Of a DNA stretch of 64,000 nucleotides, positions 28,026 through 37,987 are shown one piece after another. Position numbers and translations under genes: made by a program. Position 1 is the first letter of the stretch, and each line of letters starts with the position of its first letter. The DNA is from Anabaena sp. FACHB-1237 (GTDB taxonomy: Bacteria; Cyanobacteriota; Cyanobacteriia; Cyanobacteriales; Nostocaceae), in contig NZ_JACJPV010000017.1 in NCBI RefSeq assembly GCF_014696225.1, forward strand, positions 30,727 through 94,726. Direction: 5' to 3'. The notes below the pieces were generated by a model. The model was given only the letters and a program-made list of their open reading frames with translations, made no database searches and was not told where the DNA came from.

Positions 28026-28910
28026 TCAATTATCAATTACCTTTGTTAATAACTCCACAATTTCATGAGGGTTTTTAGCAATAGGAACATCTGCCGTAGC
28101 AAAAGCAGCTAATTTACTTTCAATAGTGCCAAAATTGGTATCATTACGAATTACAGAAACTAAATTTCCCATGTTTTGCCAAGTTTGACTAATGGGTGCA
28201 TTTCTACCAGCAAGATAAGCAATTACAGGTTTATCAATTGCTTCACTAATGTATTTAGCTGCTGCTTCTTCACTTCCTCCTCCTGGTTGACCAATTAATA
28301 CTATCACTGAGGTAGAATCATCTTCATCGAGAATTTGTAACCATTGGGAAAAGGAAGAACCAACAATAGCATCACTACCAATACTCACACTTAAAGACTG
28401 TCCTAAACCTACTTTAGTTAATTCCCAGGCGACTTCATAAGTTAGGGTACTACTACGACTGACAATACCCACAGAACCAGGAGTGTAAAATTCACTTGGT
28501 TGTGTGCCTAATAATATTTTTCCAGGTACAATAATTCCTGGACTATTAGGGCCAATAATTAAAGTTTCTCCATGTTCTGTTTTTCTGAGTAACTGCACCA
28601 TATCCAAGGGAGGCACACCAGCAGAAGTAATAATAATTTGGGGAATATGGGACGCTATGGCTTCTAATGCTGCATCTAAAACTTGATAGGGAGGAACACA
28701 AATGATCGTAGTATCTATTGTGCCAAAATTATTGACCACTTCTTCTACTAAGTCAAATACTGGAAGATCATACATTTTTTGTCCTCCTTTACCAGTATTT
28801 ACTCCAGCAACTAAGTTTGTACCATAGGCTTTCATTTGGGCAATATCACTGGCTGATATAAATTCTGAAAACCCTTGAATTAAGACTTTACTCTCTGGTG
28901 TTAAGTTCAT
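28026..28910 (-). CDS. Succinyl-CoA synthetase alpha-subunit-like protein lacking the phospho-histidine
   Basis: 294 residues, aligning end to end with SucD. CoA-binding parts are kept: GKGGQKMYDLPVF, CVPPYQVLDAALEAI, IIGPNSPGIIVPGK, GSVGIVSRSSTLTYE. The catalytic part is not. SucD has GEIGG, where Glu208 contacts the phospho-His; here it is IGQPGG with Gln208. The GHAGAI segment with His246 is replaced by NAPISQTWQNMGNLVSV, which has no His. The protein is unlikely to run the normal reaction. It may be an acyl-CoA-binding or regulatory pair with the beta-like gene 112 bp upstream on the same strand. The Rossmann/flavodoxin fold should be intact. Confidence 0.8.
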   Translation of the reverse strand: MNLTPESKVLIQGFSEFISASDIAQMKAYGTNLVAGVNTGKGGQKMYDLPVFDLVEEVVNNFGTIDTTIICVPPYQVLDAALEAIASHIPQIIITSAGVPPLDMVQLLRKTEHGETLIIGPNSPGIIVPGKILLGTQPSEFYTPGSVGIVSRSSTLTYEVAWELTKVGLGQSLSVSIGSDAIVGSSFSQWLQILDEDDSTSVIVLIGQPGGGSEEAAAKYISEAIDKPVIAYLAGRNAPISQTWQNMGNLVSVIRNDTNFGTIESKLAAFATADVPIAKNPHEIVELLTKVIDN

Positions 28911-28916
28911 ACTTTT

Positions 28917-29001
28917 AATTGGTAATTGGTAATTGGTAATTGGTAATTGGATAAAATATAACTTTCCTGACTCTAGGGGTTTAGCATTGCTAAACCCCTA
29001 C
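28917..29001. repeat. AATTGGT tandem repeat and GGGGTTTAGCA palindrome
   Basis: 28917-28950 is a run of five AATTGGT heptamers. 28974-29001 is the perfect palindrome TAGGGGTTTAGCATTGCTAAACCCCTA. Both lie in the short gap between the beta-like and alpha-like genes, so the hairpin could lower read-through from one to the other. Confidence 0.75.
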
Positions 29002-29022
29002 AGCAATTCTGATAGCTGACTC

Positions 29023-30258
29023 CTAAATCGTAAAACGTACTGCTTGTGATACTGCCATATCTAAATCTTCCACAACTATCAAAAACGGTTCACTCTTAGC
29101 AAGAGTAAGTAAGGATTTTCTGACATGATTTAATTCTGAACCTGCTAATCTAATTACTAAATAGGGTAAACCCTCGGAATAATTTTTTGTACCATGAGAT
29201 CCAGAATTATATTTATTATTAGTATTATTGGTATTGTTAGTGTTTTTCTTAGCATTGTCAGCTTGTAAAAATTTACTAATAATTGTGGGCAGTTGATAAG
29301 ATTGAGGAATATTCCCTAAAAAGTTGATTAAAATAACTTGAATATTGCTATTTTTTGCTAGACTTTTTAAACTACTTTCCAGGCGATCGCTAAAATTTGT
29401 TAATGTGGTATCATTCAAAAAAGAATGTCTTAAATTAATACATCTACCTGGTTTTCCACCTGCATCCACCACTGCATCTAAAGTAGTTAATACTGAACCT
29501 CTACCATTACCTAAAATACCAATTTTCCCCAACATTTCTAATTTGTCACTTTGATCCTCCAATAAGATACTTTTCCTTTTATTCACCTGATTTTTAACTA
29601 TTTTACCCGCAATTTCTGATATTTCTGGATGACGTTTAATAGCTCTGTCATTTACTCTAACTTTACCATTAAGAGCCATAACCTGATTAAAGGAATTAAT
29701 ACCTAAAGGATTGATTTCAATAAAGTCTAAATCCTTTTCTATAAACAAGTGATACATTTTCTCTACCACATTGCTCACAGACTGTATCAATTCTCCTTGT
29801 AAACCCATCTGTAAAGCCAAGCGTCGGGCATAAAATGGAGAAAAGTCTTGCTGTACTATCACATAGTAAATCTTTTCCTGGGGCGATTCCCAATCAAAAT
29901 CTGCCGATTTACAACCTAATAATACTGGACGACAAACAGTGGTATCCAGAACTACGGCCAAAGAAAACTCCTCTTGGGCATCATATTTAGATTCTGCCAG
30001 TAAAACCTCTGGTAATTGTCCCCAAATAGGCAAATTAAATATATTTTGGGCAGCAGCGATCGCATCTATGGTAGTTTCTACAATTCTCACACCACCTGCT
30101 TTTTCTCTTTCTCCTCCTTGCACCTGAGATTTAAGTACAATAGGATAGGGGATTTTTAATCCTTTTAAATCTGTAGGCTGATCAATTCTCTGTGATGGTA
30201 ACACAGGAATTCCGACTTCAGCAAACCATTCTTTAACTTGGTACTCCAATAAATCCAT
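29023..30258 (-). CDS. Succinyl-CoA synthetase beta-subunit-like protein with altered active site
   Basis: 411 residues from ATG 30258, preceded by AAGGTGTG; the longer frame from TTG 30279 is unlikely. The N-terminal ATP-grasp fold is clear (MDLLEYQVKEWFAEVGIPVLPSQ, VLKSQVQGGEREKAGGVRIV, FIEINPLGINS). The Mg-binding Asp of the LDGKL motif in SucC is Asn here (LNGKVRVND). The glycine-rich phosphate loop LDVGGGATKE is replaced by INLRHSFLND. A low-complexity Asn/Thr insert (NTNNTNNTNN) sits near residue 355. With the alpha-like partner it forms a catalytically degraded pair. That both subunits are degraded together suggests a changed but kept function. Confidence 0.78.
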   Translation of the reverse strand: MDLLEYQVKEWFAEVGIPVLPSQRIDQPTDLKGLKIPYPIVLKSQVQGGEREKAGGVRIVETTIDAIAAAQNIFNLPIWGQLPEVLLAESKYDAQEEFSLAVVLDTTVCRPVLLGCKSADFDWESPQEKIYYVIVQQDFSPFYARRLALQMGLQGELIQSVSNVVEKMYHLFIEKDLDFIEINPLGINSFNQVMALNGKVRVNDRAIKRHPEISEIAGKIVKNQVNKRKSILLEDQSDKLEMLGKIGILGNGRGSVLTTLDAVVDAGGKPGRCINLRHSFLNDTTLTNFSDRLESSLKSLAKNSNIQVILINFLGNIPQSYQLPTIISKFLQADNAKKNTNNTNNTNNKYNSGSHGTKNYSEGLPYLVIRLAGSELNHVRKSLLTLAKSEPFLIVVEDLDMAVSQAVRFTI

Positions 30259-30571
30259 TAAGACACACCTTATTAACAAGTAGTAATTAATTAACCATCT
30301 TGATTCTGATGCTATCTGATTTTTGGCTAATTATAGATCGTCAACTTCTAATACAAGTTACCTACTTATTGCCAAAGGTGATTGTCTAATTCCTAATCTA
30401 GCTGTATAAAAAAAGTAACCATCTCAAAATATTCATCTTTGAGTCTATTTTACTTTACGTAATGAACTTAATTTTGTGCTACTGTGTGCTAGAAAGCGAC
30501 TCTAAGATATTTATTTCCGAAAACCCCCTTAGCAAAATAATCAAAACTATAGAAAGTGACTGCAACGCTTT
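30259..30571. other. Intergenic region between the beta-like gene and a membrane protein gene
   Basis: 313 bp between divergent genes. No repeat family member or RNA gene is recognised. It probably holds the two promoters. Confidence 0.3.
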
Positions 30572-32491
30572 ATGGAAACAATACAAAACAAAGAACTACG
30601 ACTTCTAAGTGAGATATTAAAAGAAAGACTAGTAGCTGAAATTCCTGATAGTCAGAAATTTGACGTTAAGTGTGGTATAAAAAATGACGAGCTAGTAATT
30701 TTAACTACTCATCCTACCCATGTCACTGTCAACACTAAGCAGGTGTTTTCAGTGTTAGAACAAGCATTACAGTGGCAATTTCATTATCAAACAGAAAGAG
30801 TACTGTTTTTTATTCGTTCTATGGCCAATAAACGCCCCTATGATAAATACATAGCATATTTTCGACATCAGCATACAAAAAATATAGCAGAAATACAACT
30901 TTTAGATGAACCACTTCCAGAAGATCAAGAACTAGTAAGAAAATATCAATCAGCAGCACAACCGGAAATTGTACCACCTAGTGATTTAAATAATAATTTA
31001 ATATTAGATAGTCAAAGACCTATTAGTGATTCTTCCTCTGCTAGTTCAGAAACACCACTATTTGTTAATGCATTTGCAGACAATATAGAAGATGATGGTG
31101 GAGAGGCTGAGAATAACGATATATTATATACTCCTGATGCTGAATATGAACACGAAAGTATAGATAACAGTGTGGAAAAGGACAAATTTGATCCTTTTGC
31201 GAAGATTCCAAATAAAAGGCGAAAACAACGGTTAGCATTATCATTTCCTCCTCTACCTGTAATTTTTGGTAGTCTTTTAGTAGTAGCCATAATTTCTACT
31301 GGTGGGATGTTTGTTTTGTATCGTGGTTGTGCTATTTCTGAATGTCAAGAATTGCAAAATGCCCAACAATTAAAAAATGATTATCTGCAAAAAATTAAAA
31401 GTGTAAAATCGGAGAAAGATTTACCAGCAATACAACAAAAATTAGCCACTAGTATTACACAATTAAAAATGATTCCTGGATGGTCTCCAAAATATGCACA
31501 GTCTCAGGAATTAATTACTAGTTTTACCAAAAAGTTAGCTAAAATCACCCAGGCTGCTACCGCTTTAGGAACTGCATCCGCAGCTGAAAAAACTAGTACT
31601 ACTCCTGTAAAAAGTTTAGATGAGTTGCGAAATAGACAAAAGCAATGGCAACAAGCTATTACACGATTACAAGCTATCCAACCTAATAATGAAATATACC
31701 AATTAGTTATGAAAAAGTTAGGTAGGTATCAAAATAGATTAATGTCTGTCAATCAGCAAATAGTCAGAGAAGAAATATGGTTAAGCAAACTAAGGAATGC
31801 CCAAAAAGTGGCAGAAGCAGCTATTACCCTACAAACCACTGCTAAATCAGCACCAGAATGGCAAAGAGTAGAATCAGGTTTACAAGGGGCAATTAGCCAA
31901 TTAAAAACTATTCCAGTGGATAGTTTAAGCCATCAAGAAACTCAAAAGCTATTAAATGAATATCAACCTAAATGGATATTTATCCGCGATCGCGCTAAAA
32001 AGGAAAAAAATGCAGCTACAGCCTATCAAGTAGCGATCAAAACTGCAAACTTAGCTAAAGGACTAGGGACTCAAAATGAGTATAAAGCAGCAGTAAACGC
32101 TTGGCAACAAGCAATATATAATGCAAGAAAAGTTACTGAGGGTAGTTTTTATCATGAACAAGCTGCGATACTAATACAGTCTTATTCATCATCGTTAAAG
32201 GATGCTAAACAGCAGTTAGAAATGTCCGTTGATAATTTAACAAAAACTAAAACAGAATTAAATACTACTTGTACAAGTAGTATTAAAATTTGTACCTTTG
32301 CAGTTAATAATCAAGGTATTAATGTACGTTTAACTGCGGAATATGATCAAAAATTACAAGCTAATAACCAAGAAATGGAAAATCATTTCCGCAGTTTACA
32401 ACAAGCATTGTCTGTAATTAGTAAAAATGCTAATTTACCAGTGGTATTGACTAATTCCAAAGGAGAAGAAAAGTATATGAAAAAACCAGAG

Positions 32492-32494
<3 letters not shown>
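30572..32494 (+). CDS. Single-pass membrane protein with long coiled-coil C-terminal domain
   Basis: 640 residues. Residues 1-130 form a mixed alpha/beta cytoplasmic domain. An acidic, Ser-rich linker (~130-215) is followed by a basic patch (NKRRKQRLALS), one membrane helix at ~228-250 (LPVIFGSLLVVAIISTGGMFVL) and a ~390-residue helical, Gln-rich part with repeated WxxA motifs (KQWQQAITRLQAIQP, WQRVESGLQGAISQL, VNAWQQAIYNARKV). The three repeats look like a tandem helical-hairpin module. I do not recognise a named family, though this layout occurs in cyanobacteria. The stop codon TAA is the first triplet of a MITE-like repeat. Confidence 0.7.
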
Positions 32495-32690
<196 letters not shown>

Positions 32691-32691
32691 T

Positions 32692-33558
32692 CTAAAATCC
32701 TAAATGATGTTGTAGTGCTTGACGCATTTCATGTATGGGAATATCTTCCCGTTGTAACCAAATTTTTAATGCTGCTGCACCTTGTTGTACTAACATTTCC
32801 AAACCATCAATCGCAATTATACCTCGCGCTTCTGCCTTGTGTAAGAACTTCGTTGGTTTAGGAATATAAATTAAATCATAGGCGATCGCACCATCAGGTA
32901 AATAACCTATTTCCTGCTCACTCAATGGTGATTCATTCATTTTTGGATACATCCCGATGGGAGTAGTATTTACTAATAACCTAGTATCAGGAAGTAACTG
33001 GGGTAATTTGTCCCATTCATGCCATTGAAAACGACCAGGAAAGGGTGTATTTTCCCAGCTGTGAGAAAACGCCCTCAACTTATCAACATTGCGCCCTACA
33101 ACGTGAATTTCTGCCATTTCCAGTTTCATACAACCTGCCACCACAGCCCTAGCAGCACCTCCATTACCTAAAATCACAGCTTTGGTTTGACTCCAATCTC
33201 GATGATAAGTAGTTTTTAAAGGTGCGATAAATCCTTCTACATCGGTATTTGTTCCTATCCACTGGTTCCCTTGACGGATAACAGTATTAACAGCGCCAAT
33301 AGTATAGGCAATGGGAGAAATTTCTGATAGTAGTGGTATAATAGCTTCTTTATGGGGGATAGTGACACTAAAACCCATAACACCCATAGCAGCAAAACCA
33401 GCGATCGCTTGTTCTAAATTTGCTGAAGTAATAGGAAAAGGTAAATAAACATAATCCATGTTTAACTTATTCAAAGCCGCATTGTGCATTACTGGTGATA
33501 AAGAATGTTCAATAGGATCACCAATAACTCCTAAAAGTTTAGTTGTGCCAGTAATCAT
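32692..33558 (-). CDS. aroE: Shikimate 5-dehydrogenase
   Basis: 288 residues, a normal AroE. LGVIGDPIEHSLSPVMHNAAL carries the shikimate-binding S-L-S. GFSVTIPHKEAIIPLL has the catalytic Lys, and IGAVNTVI, GTNTDVEGF and AVILGNGGAARAVVAG (NADP loop) follow. NTTPIGMYP and the C-terminal GLEMLVQQGAAALKIWL complete the signature. It reduces 3-dehydroshikimate in aromatic amino-acid synthesis. Transcription is from the minus strand, ATG 33558, with no operon partner. Confidence 0.93.
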   Translation of the reverse strand: MITGTTKLLGVIGDPIEHSLSPVMHNAALNKLNMDYVYLPFPITSANLEQAIAGFAAMGVMGFSVTIPHKEAIIPLLSEISPIAYTIGAVNTVIRQGNQWIGTNTDVEGFIAPLKTTYHRDWSQTKAVILGNGGAARAVVAGCMKLEMAEIHVVGRNVDKLRAFSHSWENTPFPGRFQWHEWDKLPQLLPDTRLLVNTTPIGMYPKMNESPLSEQEIGYLPDGAIAYDLIYIPKPTKFLHKAEARGIIAIDGLEMLVQQGAAALKIWLQREDIPIHEMRQALQHHLGF

Positions 33559-33717
33559 GTTATCTCGTTAATTATAGGGAACAGCCAAAAATTGGTTCAG
33601 TCGAGGGACGTGGGATTTTATCAATTCAGAAGGCAGTTAGAATATAAAACACAACTATATGGTAGTAAGTTAGTAACCCAAGTTGCTAGTTATTAATTTG
33701 CGGATATTTTGTAGTCT

Positions 33718-33782
33718 GTAGGGTGCGTCAGACAGAATAATTTAGGTTAAAATTACCAATTTTAAGATTCTGACGCACCATA
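33718..33782. repeat. GTAGGGTGCGTCAGA palindrome
   Basis: Ends GTAGGGTGCGTCAGAC and TTCTGACGCACCATAC with a ~35-bp AT-rich centre. A member of the family described at 47121. Confidence 0.8.
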
Positions 33783-33812
33783 CTTTGTCTAACTGGCAAC
33801 TTACGTTAGTAG

Positions 33813-34079
33813 TTGTGGATAGATTTTATCCTAGCAGTAAAACTTGCTCTGATTGTGGAGAGAAAAAATCTCAATTACCACTATCATAAAGAGTGTTTAA
33901 ATGTGGTAAATGCGGTTTTGAGTGTGACAGAGATTTAAACGCGGCAACAAGTTAAAAAAAAAGAAGTGGTCAGTGAGCTTGTCGAACTGCGGTTAGATTA
34001 ACCGTGTTAGCCTGTGGACTAGATAGTGCCGACACTTCTAAGATAAAGCAGGAAGAAAAAGCGAACTTTTGTGAGAATT
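33813..34079 (+). pseudogene. TnpB (IS200/IS605 OrfB) C-terminal remnant
   Basis: The plus strand reads VDRFYPSSKTCSDCGEKKSQLPLS, then a TAA where relatives have Glu, then RVFKCGKCGFECDRDLNAA, and after a frame change ACGLDSADTSKIKQEEKANF. This is the C-terminal zinc ribbon (two CxxC pairs) and the final RuvC Asp of TnpB, with the usual tail. The N-terminal two-thirds is absent. It is a dead relic of an IS605-type element; no TnpA or element ends were found. Confidence 0.85.
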
Positions 34080-34137
34080 AGTTAGCTTTTTTGTATGGGA
34101 AAATATTATTTCCTGCCCCTCTCAATTAAATCTGGAG

Positions 34138-35451
34138 GTGCGACACCCCATCCAGTTTTCGATGTTATTAGCTATAATTCAAAATTATCAAATATTTAAA
34201 ATACTGGCTATTGGGAGCGATCGCACAGTGACTCATAATCACACTACCATTACTATAGAAAATATTACCCCCCAGCACTATTCCTGGAAATTCTGGCCTA
34301 TTGTTCCATTATACCCATACAGTCAACGTCGCACTATCCGTAAAGAAGTAATTAAAGATACTATCTGGACCTTCGATCAAATACAGGGAATTTTCTATGT
34401 AGTTGTGCCAATTCGCATGACAGTGGTAAAATTAGAACATGGCGGTTTACTCGTTTATGCACCTGTCGCACCTACTAAAGAATGTATTAATTTAGTCAAT
34501 GAGTTAGTGGCAGAACATGGAGAAGTAAAGTATATTATTTTACCTACTATTTCAGGAATAGAACATAAAGTATTTGTGGGTCCATTTGCGCGATGTTTTC
34601 CTAATGCAGTAGTATTTGTTGCACCGGGACAATGGAGTTTTCCAGTAAATTTACCGTTGAGTTGGTTAGGTTTACCAGGGAAACGCACCCAGGTATTACC
34701 CACAGATAGTCAAAAAACACCTTTTGCAGATGAATTTGATTATGCCATTCTCGGTCCAATAGATTTGGGACTTGGTAAGTTTGCAGAAGTGGCATTGTTT
34801 CATAAGCGATCGCAAACTTTATTACTTACAGATACCATAGTTTCCATACCAGCAGAACCACCAGCCATAGTACAACTTGATCCCTATCCCTTATTGTATC
34901 ATGCCAAAGATAAAGCCGATGATCTAGTATTAGATACACCAGAAAAACGTCTTAAAGGATGGCAACGTATTACATTATTTGCCTTTTACTTTCGTCCCAG
35001 TGTGCTAGATGTACCCCGGTGGAAAGATGTATTTAGAGATGCGTGGAAAGCCCCAGAACGCAGCAGAAAATCATATTTTGGGTTTTTTCCCTTCCAATGG
35101 CGATCAGGGTGGGAAAAGTCATATCAAGCCCTAAGGGGAAATGGACGCATTTTTGTAGCACCAGTATTACAAGCATTAATTTTAAACCGCGCACCGCAAG
35201 AAACCCTCAAATGGGCTGATCAAGTGTGCAAATGGGATTTTCAATGGATTATTCCCTGTCATTTAGACGCACCAATTACAGCCCAATCGCAACAGTTCAG
35301 AAAAGCATTTTGTTTTTTAGAAAAATATCCTAAAACCAGTTTAAATAGAATAAATTGTGATTTACCCGAAGATGATTTTCAGTTGTTGCGAGATATTGAT
35401 CAAGGTTTAAATAGATTTGGTATTGTACCACCAGCGCAAGAAAAGATATAG
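34138..35451 (+). CDS. DUF4336-family protein
   Basis: Up to 437 residues. The body YSWKFWPIVPLYPYSQRRTIRKEVIKDTIWTFDQIQGIFYVVVPIRMTVVKL, VAPTKECINLVNELVAEHGEVKYIILPTISGIEHKVFVGPFARCFPNA and WDFQWIIPCHLDAP matches the DUF4336 family. It resembles a metallo-beta-lactamase fold that has lost its usual His motif. Its function is not known. GTG 34138 has GGAGG with no spacing and precedes an atypical N terminus. A start nearer YSWKFWP (for example GTG ~34,228) is more likely. A TnpB relic just upstream may have replaced the original 5' region. Confidence 0.75.
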   Translation: MRHPIQFSMLLAIIQNYQIFKILAIGSDRTVTHNHTTITIENITPQHYSWKFWPIVPLYPYSQRRTIRKEVIKDTIWTFDQIQGIFYVVVPIRMTVVKLEHGGLLVYAPVAPTKECINLVNELVAEHGEVKYIILPTISGIEHKVFVGPFARCFPNAVVFVAPGQWSFPVNLPLSWLGLPGKRTQVLPTDSQKTPFADEFDYAILGPIDLGLGKFAEVALFHKRSQTLLLTDTIVSIPAEPPAIVQLDPYPLLYHAKDKADDLVLDTPEKRLKGWQRITLFAFYFRPSVLDVPRWKDVFRDAWKAPERSRKSYFGFFPFQWRSGWEKSYQALRGNGRIFVAPVLQALILNRAPQETLKWADQVCKWDFQWIIPCHLDAPITAQSQQFRKAFCFLEKYPKTSLNRINCDLPEDDFQLLRDIDQGLNRFGIVPPAQEKI

Positions 35452-35472
35452 AATTATGGCAAACCAGATTTT

Positions 35473-35604
35473 ATGCAATTTCTTAATCATGGTTTACAAC
35501 TTAGTATTTCTCAAACTTTATTATTGCCTATCATTCTCTTAGGTTTTGGTGCAATAGTTGGATTAATAGATAGTTTATTTGCTGTGATAAAATTGGCCAG
35601 ATAA
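35473..35604 (+). CDS. Small single-pass membrane protein (43 residues)
   Basis: An ATG 22 bp after the DUF4336 stop opens a 43-residue frame: MQFLNHGLQLSISQTLLLPI continues into ILLGFGAIVGLIDSLFAV and ends KLAR. It has one 20-odd residue hydrophobic segment and a positively charged end, as small cyanobacterial membrane peptides do. The gene is too short for automatic calling. Support comes from the coherent hydrophobic pattern and the tight position after the upstream gene. A conserved role is unproven. Confidence 0.4.
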   Translation: MQFLNHGLQLSISQTLLLPIILLGFGAIVGLIDSLFAVIKLAR

Positions 35605-35621
35605 CAAAAATTGATAATTGG

Positions 35622-35725
35622 TAAGCTAATGTGCAGCACTCACTGTATAATTAAAAAACCTGAAGTTACAGTAGCACAAGCATCTTGCTTGTATTAATTA
35701 TTCAACTTAAAGGCACAACAGCTTA
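35622..35725 (+). mobile_element. MITE-like ~104-bp element, copy 4
   Basis: Ends TAAGCTAATGTGC and GCACAACAGCTTA, and an interior nearly identical to copies 3 and 5. The element is flanked by TA on both sides if the ends are read as AGCT-inward, which suggests TA target use. It lies 17 bp past the small membrane ORF. Confidence 0.88.
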
Positions 35726-35758
35726 CTTGGTAAAAATATCCTGATTTTTTGATCTGTT

Positions 35759-36382
35759 TTAAATCAAGGAACAAGGAATTTGTAGCGCCATTTTTAATAA
35801 ACTATTATATTCATCATCATCCACAATATAAGCACCAAATCTAGCTAAATGAGGATTCATCATTTGAGCATCAAATAACTTAAATTCTTTGATTCTTAAT
35901 CTTTCCACTAATTTTACCATAGCCACTTTAGAACCTTCAGGAATGTTAAAAAACATTGATTCCCCAATAAAAGCACTACCAATCACAATACCTAAAATTC
36001 CCCCAGCTAATTTATCATCTTGCCAAGTTTCAAAACTATAGGCGTAACCCGTCTGATATAATAACCAATAAATCTCTTGTAACGAGGGAGAAATCCATGT
36101 AGGTTTACGGTTCGCACAACCAGTAACCACAGCTAAAAAATCACGATTTATAGCTACTTGAAACCGATTTTGATTCAGAACCCTTTGTAATGATTTAGGA
36201 TAGCGAAATCTATCATCTAAGGGGATTAAAGTCCGTTCATTACTTCCATACCATCCCAAGTTATCATCATCATCAGCCATGAGAAAATAACCTTGAGCAT
36301 AACCTCTAATAATACTAGCTACATCATATTGCATAATTAAAACATCAAAAAAATCTATAGTAGGTACTAGGTTATCAGTCAC
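35759..36382 (-). CDS. aat: Leucyl/phenylalanyl-tRNA--protein transferase
   Basis: 207 residues. [46 protein letters not shown] and [25 protein letters not shown] are the family core. [26 protein letters not shown] contains the Aat-type D-x-Q-x-x-x-x-H-L-x-x-x-G motif. It adds Leu or Phe from tRNA to proteins that start with Arg or Lys and marks them for ClpS/ClpAP. Its N terminus is slightly longer than in E. coli. It is flanked on both sides by MITE-like copies. Confidence 0.92.
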   Translation of the reverse strand: MTDNLVPTIDFFDVLIMQYDVASIIRGYAQGYFLMADDDDNLGWYGSNERTLIPLDDRFRYPKSLQRVLNQNRFQVAINRDFLAVVTGCANRKPTWISPSLQEIYWLLYQTGYAYSFETWQDDKLAGGILGIVIGSAFIGESMFFNIPEGSKVAMVKLVERLRIKEFKLFDAQMMNPHLARFGAYIVDDDEYNSLLKMALQIPCSLI

Positions 36383-36410
36383 AAAACTGACAATTATTAG
36401 ATATATTGGA

Positions 36411-36514
36411 TAAGCTAATGTGCAGCACTCACTGTATAATTAAAAAACCTGAAGTTACAGTAGCACAAGCATCTTGCTTGTATTAATTATTCAAGTTAAA
36501 GGCACAACAGCTTA
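36411..36514 (+). mobile_element. MITE-like ~104-bp element, copy 5
   Basis: Same ends and core as the copies at 32492 and 35622; the few differences I see are near the right end (CAAGTTAAAGG here, CAACTTAAAGG at 35622). The two copies flank aat in the same orientation 685 bp apart. Confidence 0.88.
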
Positions 36515-36587
36515 TCTATGTTGTCATCTCCCCAATCATTACTATACAATCTAAAAGGACTTACGCAACTAACGCAACTAACACATT

Positions 36588-36711
36588 AGTGCGTCAGACA
36601 GCATAAATTATGTCAATAAGCAAATTCTTGATATCTGACGCACCCTACAGCTTACAACAGACAGCATAAATTATATCAATAAGCAAATTCTTGATATCTG
36701 ACGCACCCTAC
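36588..36711. repeat. Two GCGTCAGACAGCATAAATTAT palindromes in tandem
   Basis: A full copy (36588-36648) is followed at once by a second that lacks the first ~10 bases (36651-36711). Both end TGATATCTGACGCACCCTAC. This is an in-place duplication within the family described at 47121. An ACGCAACTA repeat precedes it. Confidence 0.8.
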
Positions 36712-36752
36712 AACTAAAATAACTCTAGTAAATAGCTCTTTAAGATATAATC

Positions 36753-37085
36753 ATGATAGAACCAATTCCGTCCATTGTTTTACCAATCTCGGAAAACCCT
36801 GAATTAGAAGGGGAGTGGTTACAAAATAATTTGTTAAAGTGGCTTGATGAGGAATTTATTCCTGAAGCCATTAATCAAAAAATAGCTCAACGCGCATCTC
36901 AGATTTTTGTTAGACAACGTATGGAAGGAGAAAATGACTTAGGTTGTTTAGTAATTGCTATTGTTACAGAAATGCAATCTTTTGATTTTTCTAAGAGTTT
37001 TTTTGGTGAATTTGCGATCGCCAATGCTGTTAGCGATATACTCTTAGAAAGTTTAGGTATTGATCATTGCTGTGGCCAATCATAA
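36753..37085 (+). CDS. Conserved cyanobacterial hypothetical protein
   Basis: 110 residues, acidic and helical: LPISENPELEGEWLQNNLLKWLDEEFIPEAINQKIAQRASQIFVRQRMEGENDLGCLVIAIVTEMQSFDF. The ordered amphipathic pattern and the clean ATG 36753 support a real gene. I do not recognise a functional domain. Cyanobacterial genomes carry similar small proteins of unknown role. No operon partner is visible; rpsN lies convergent downstream. Confidence 0.6.
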   Translation: MIEPIPSIVLPISENPELEGEWLQNNLLKWLDEEFIPEAINQKIAQRASQIFVRQRMEGENDLGCLVIAIVTEMQSFDFSKSFFGEFAIANAVSDILLESLGIDHCCGQS

Positions 37086-37291
37086 ACTGCTACAAATTTT
37101 CCAATTTTTCCAATTTTTGTAAAATTCCGGCGCAGATAATTCGCAACTACACAAACTACTTCCTGCTACGGAAACCAATCAATAAAAATTAATAACAAAC
37201 AATAAAAGTTTATTAATTTTTAACCCATCTTATGTGGGTTCTTTTATATGGGCTTTGTTTGTGTAGATGCGGATTATAAATACCGATACTC

Positions 37292-37594
37292 TTACCAGCT
37301 AGACTTAACAACCCCGGGTAATAAGCCTTGATGCGCCCATTCTCTAAGTACATTTCGGGACAGTCCGAAGTCACGATAAACACCTCTAGGACGACCGGTT
37401 AACCAACAACGGTTTTGACGACGATTAGGCGCACTATTGCGGGGTAACTGTTGAATTTTACGGTGTACTTCTAGTTTATCTAGGGGAGATTCCGCTGTTC
37501 TAAACTCTTCTAACAACGCTTCACGCTTTGCAGCATATTTTTCTACTAACTTAGCGCGTTTCTTTTCGCGCTCAATCATGCTCTTTTTAGCCAT
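37292..37594 (-). CDS. rpsN: 30S ribosomal protein S14
   Basis: 100 residues. [30 protein letters not shown] and [53 protein letters not shown] are S14 throughout. It has the longer, zinc-free form (no CxxC pairs) typical of cyanobacteria. It binds 16S rRNA in the 30S head. It stands outside the main ribosomal operon, as is common in cyanobacteria. ATG 37594 is preceded by an AT-rich leader. Confidence 0.96.
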   Translation of the reverse strand: MAKKSMIEREKKRAKLVEKYAAKREALLEEFRTAESPLDKLEVHRKIQQLPRNSAPNRRQNRCWLTGRPRGVYRDFGLSRNVLREWAHQGLLPGVVKSSW

Positions 37595-37799
37595 AAATTC
37601 TCTAATCTAATTAAAGACACTATTTTCCATAATACTATAAGTGGTGGCTATTAGCTAGAAAATTAGTCAGAAAATTAAGAATAATTCCAGAATAATTTTC
37701 ACATAGTCAACATATCAAGCAATCAAACTGTTTATACTTACATCAAATATGTGTAAATAAATGACATTAAAGTAGTGCAAGCATCTTGCTGGCATACCT

Positions 37800-37937
37800 A
37801 ATGCAAATTACAGCGATTCTCATGTAGTTAAGCCAGAAAATTTAGAATCCCTCAATGAAGCGATGACAATTGCAGTTAATTATATTACAGAAGATGATTC
37901 CCTCAACTGGTTCAACCACTGTGGCTTATTTACCTGA
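37800..37937 (+). pseudogene. IS630-type transposase C-terminal remnant
   Basis: A 45-codon stretch reads HVVKPENLESLNEAMTIAVNYITEDDSLNWFNHCGLFT then stop. The ending W-F-x-H-C-G-L-x-T preceded by a helix with A-x-x-x-I-T resembles the C terminus of IS630/Tc1-type transposases in Nostocales. No catalytic DDE part remains. The call rests on this short tail. Confidence 0.5.
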
Positions 37938-37987
37938 AAACTGGTGTAATATTATCAAAAAAGGGGTTTTGTCTATTCTGCAAGTAG

